A stretch of DNA of 6,587 bases from CAYHBS01 sp964360995. Lineage in GTDB: Bacteria; Patescibacteriota; Minisyncoccia; Ryanbacterales; HO2-45-13. Every line of letters begins with the position of its first letter. Position 1 is the first letter of the stretch. Positions 5,739 through 6,587 of the stretch are shown here, one piece after another. The DNA lies in contig CAYHYZ010000035.1 in the NCBI GenBank assembly GCA_964360995.1, forward strand, positions 1-6,587. The letters run 5' to 3'. Under the pieces are notes generated by a model that did not search any database, was not told the DNA's origin, and saw only the letters and a program-made list of their open reading frames with translations. Made by a program: the position numbers and the translations under genes.

Positions 5739-5751
5739 TGAGCATCTGCAG

Positions 5752-5768
5752 TCCGCCAGCGGGCGGAG
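5752..5768 (+). promoter_or_regulatory. Hairpin overlapping the ABC-F Shine-Dalgarno
   Basis: TCCGCC (5752-5757) pairs perfectly with GGCGGA (5762-5767) around AGCG. The 3' arm shares three bases (GGA, 5765-5767) with the only Shine-Dalgarno candidate, GGAG (5765-5768), which is ten bases from the ATG. Folding would hide the ribosome site. The CGCC-N4-GGCG core matches the hairpin at 137-148, so it may instead be a dispersed palindromic repeat. Confidence 0.5.
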
Positions 5769-5778
5769 CACTATTCAT

Positions 5779-6587
5779 ATGGCAACAAATGACGTTATCA
5801 TTCGATTCGACAAGGTGTCGTTTCACTACCTGCCTAATAAACCGCTGCTCGAAGAGGTAGATTTTATTGTGCGCCGGGGCACCAAAATTACACTGATGGG
5901 GCAGAACGGCGCAGGGAAAAGTACCATTTTTAAAATGATTACCGGGGAAATTCGTCCCGAAGGGGGTGATATTCATATTTCTCCGAGCATCACTATTGCA
6001 GCGGCGAAGCAAGTAATTCCTCCCGCAGATCTCAAGCTGACGGTGCGAGAGTTTTTTGAACAATGCTTCCCAAAAAAAATCTATGATATTGACCCTCGCA
6101 TTGACAAGGCGCTTGCGGTAGTGAATTTGAAAGTGCCGGATCATGATAAGAAAATCGATAATTTTTCGGGGGGACAACAGGCGCGCCTACTCTTGGCTTC
6201 CGCACTTATTCAAAACCCGGATGTACTCCTCCTCGATGAGCCCACAAATAATTTAGACAAAGCGGGCATTGAGCATCTTACAGAATTTTTGAAGGAGTAC
6301 AAAAAAACATGCGTTGTCATTTCGCACGATGCAGAATTTTTAAACGCCTTCACACATGGGGTGCTGTACTTAGATGTGTTCAAACACAAAATTGAAATGT
6401 ACTCCGGAAACTACACAGATGTGGTGAAGGATATTTCGGCGCGCATTGAACGAGAAAACCGCAAAAATGCTCAGCTAGAGAAGGAAATTCGGGAACGAAA
6501 GGAAAAGGCAAATTTCTTTGCCAAAAAAGGAGGAAAAATGCGCGACGTCGCGAAAAAGATGAAAGATAAAATCGATGAATTAGAAGA
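5779..6587 (+). CDS. ABC-F family ATPase (partial, 3' end outside window)
   Basis: The frame is open from ATG at 5779 to the window edge, giving 269 residues of a protein normally around 500-650. The first ATP-binding domain is complete: Walker A GQNGAGKST (41-49), signature FSGGQQAR (129-136), Walker B VLLLDEPTNNLD (149-160) with catalytic E154, and switch H183 in VVISHD. After YSGNYTD (208-214) comes a Lys/Glu-rich helical stretch to the edge. This is the start of the inter-domain linker (P-site tRNA-interaction motif) that defines ABC-F proteins. There is no membrane segment. ABC-F proteins bind the ribosomal E-site and relieve stalled translation (EttA, Uup, YheS-like) or protect against antibiotics. 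The subgroup depends on the linker and second domain, which are not visible, so resistance cannot be claimed. It is transcribed divergently from the flavoprotein gene. Confidence 0.93.
   Translation, partial: MATNDVIIRFDKVSFHYLPNKPLLEEVDFIVRRGTKITLMGQNGAGKSTIFKMITGEIRPEGGDIHISPSITIAAAKQVIPPADLKLTVREFFEQCFPKKIYDIDPRIDKALAVVNLKVPDHDKKIDNFSGGQQARLLLASALIQNPDVLLLDEPTNNLDKAGIEHLTEFLKEYKKTCVVISHDAEFLNAFTHGVLYLDVFKHKIEMYSGNYTDVVKDISARIERENRKNAQLEKEIRERKEKANFFAKKGGKMRDVAKKMKDKIDELE

Noticed and set aside
5716..6177. 153-codon open frame on the minus strand
   Set aside because: It lies antisense to the ABC-F ATPase domain, whose motifs are unambiguous. Its translation shows no recognisable domain.
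5779..6587. Calling the ABC-F protein an antibiotic-resistance factor
   Set aside because: Only the first ATPase domain and the start of the linker are visible. Resistance and housekeeping members cannot be separated from these.
1..6587. CRISPR array, tRNA, rRNA, insertion sequence, phage or toxin-antitoxin genes
   Set aside because: I found no regularly spaced repeats, cloverleaf-like segments, transposase or integrase motifs, or small paired genes. All gaps are under 150 bases and are accounted for above.

Overview
The window looks like chromosomal DNA from a small-genome bacterium, most likely a Candidate Phyla Radiation (Patescibacteria/Parcubacteria-type) lineage. This placement is an inference. 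It rests on short gaps, several genes with no visible Shine-Dalgarno, short Cys-motif envelope proteins of a kind I associate with that group, and CGCC-N4-GGCG intergenic hairpins. No rRNA or other phylogenetic marker is present. TGA, TAA and TAG all end genes here, so the code appears standard and the TGA=Gly code of Gracilibacteria/Absconditabacteria is unlikely.

Left part (1-1122): the C-terminal tail of a Cys-motif protein; a 113-base leader with a strong hairpin; and a prephenate dehydratase (PDT domain plus ACT domain) that ends at a clear intrinsic terminator. The dehydratase has an odd start. The best-placed ATG, with a good Shine-Dalgarno, is followed at once by TAG, so reading must begin at a downstream TTG or the gene is broken.

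Middle part (1158-4402): four head-to-tail genes, probably one transcription unit with an internal promoter. They encode a membrane-anchored protein carrying the same Cys motif as the upstream partial gene, a pirin-family cupin with all four metal ligands, and two different SPFH/band-7 membrane proteins whose genes overlap by one base (TAATG). The SPFH pair resembles an HflK/HflC-type hetero-oligomer, but no FtsH gene is in view. A perfect TATAAT lies six bases before the first SPFH ATG and suggests a leaderless transcript.

Right part (4380-6587): a HI0933/YhiN-type flavoprotein on the minus strand, overlapping the second SPFH gene tail to tail by 23 bases. A 109-base divergent intergenic region follows, with a plausible promoter and two hairpins. 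It leads to an ABC-F ATPase that is cut by the window end inside its inter-domain linker.

There is no CRISPR array, tRNA, rRNA, insertion sequence or phage gene. All gene-free stretches are under 150 bases. The points most worth checking are the blocked start codon of the dehydratase, its two-state leader, the repeated Cys motif either side of it, and the pirin/SPFH cluster.
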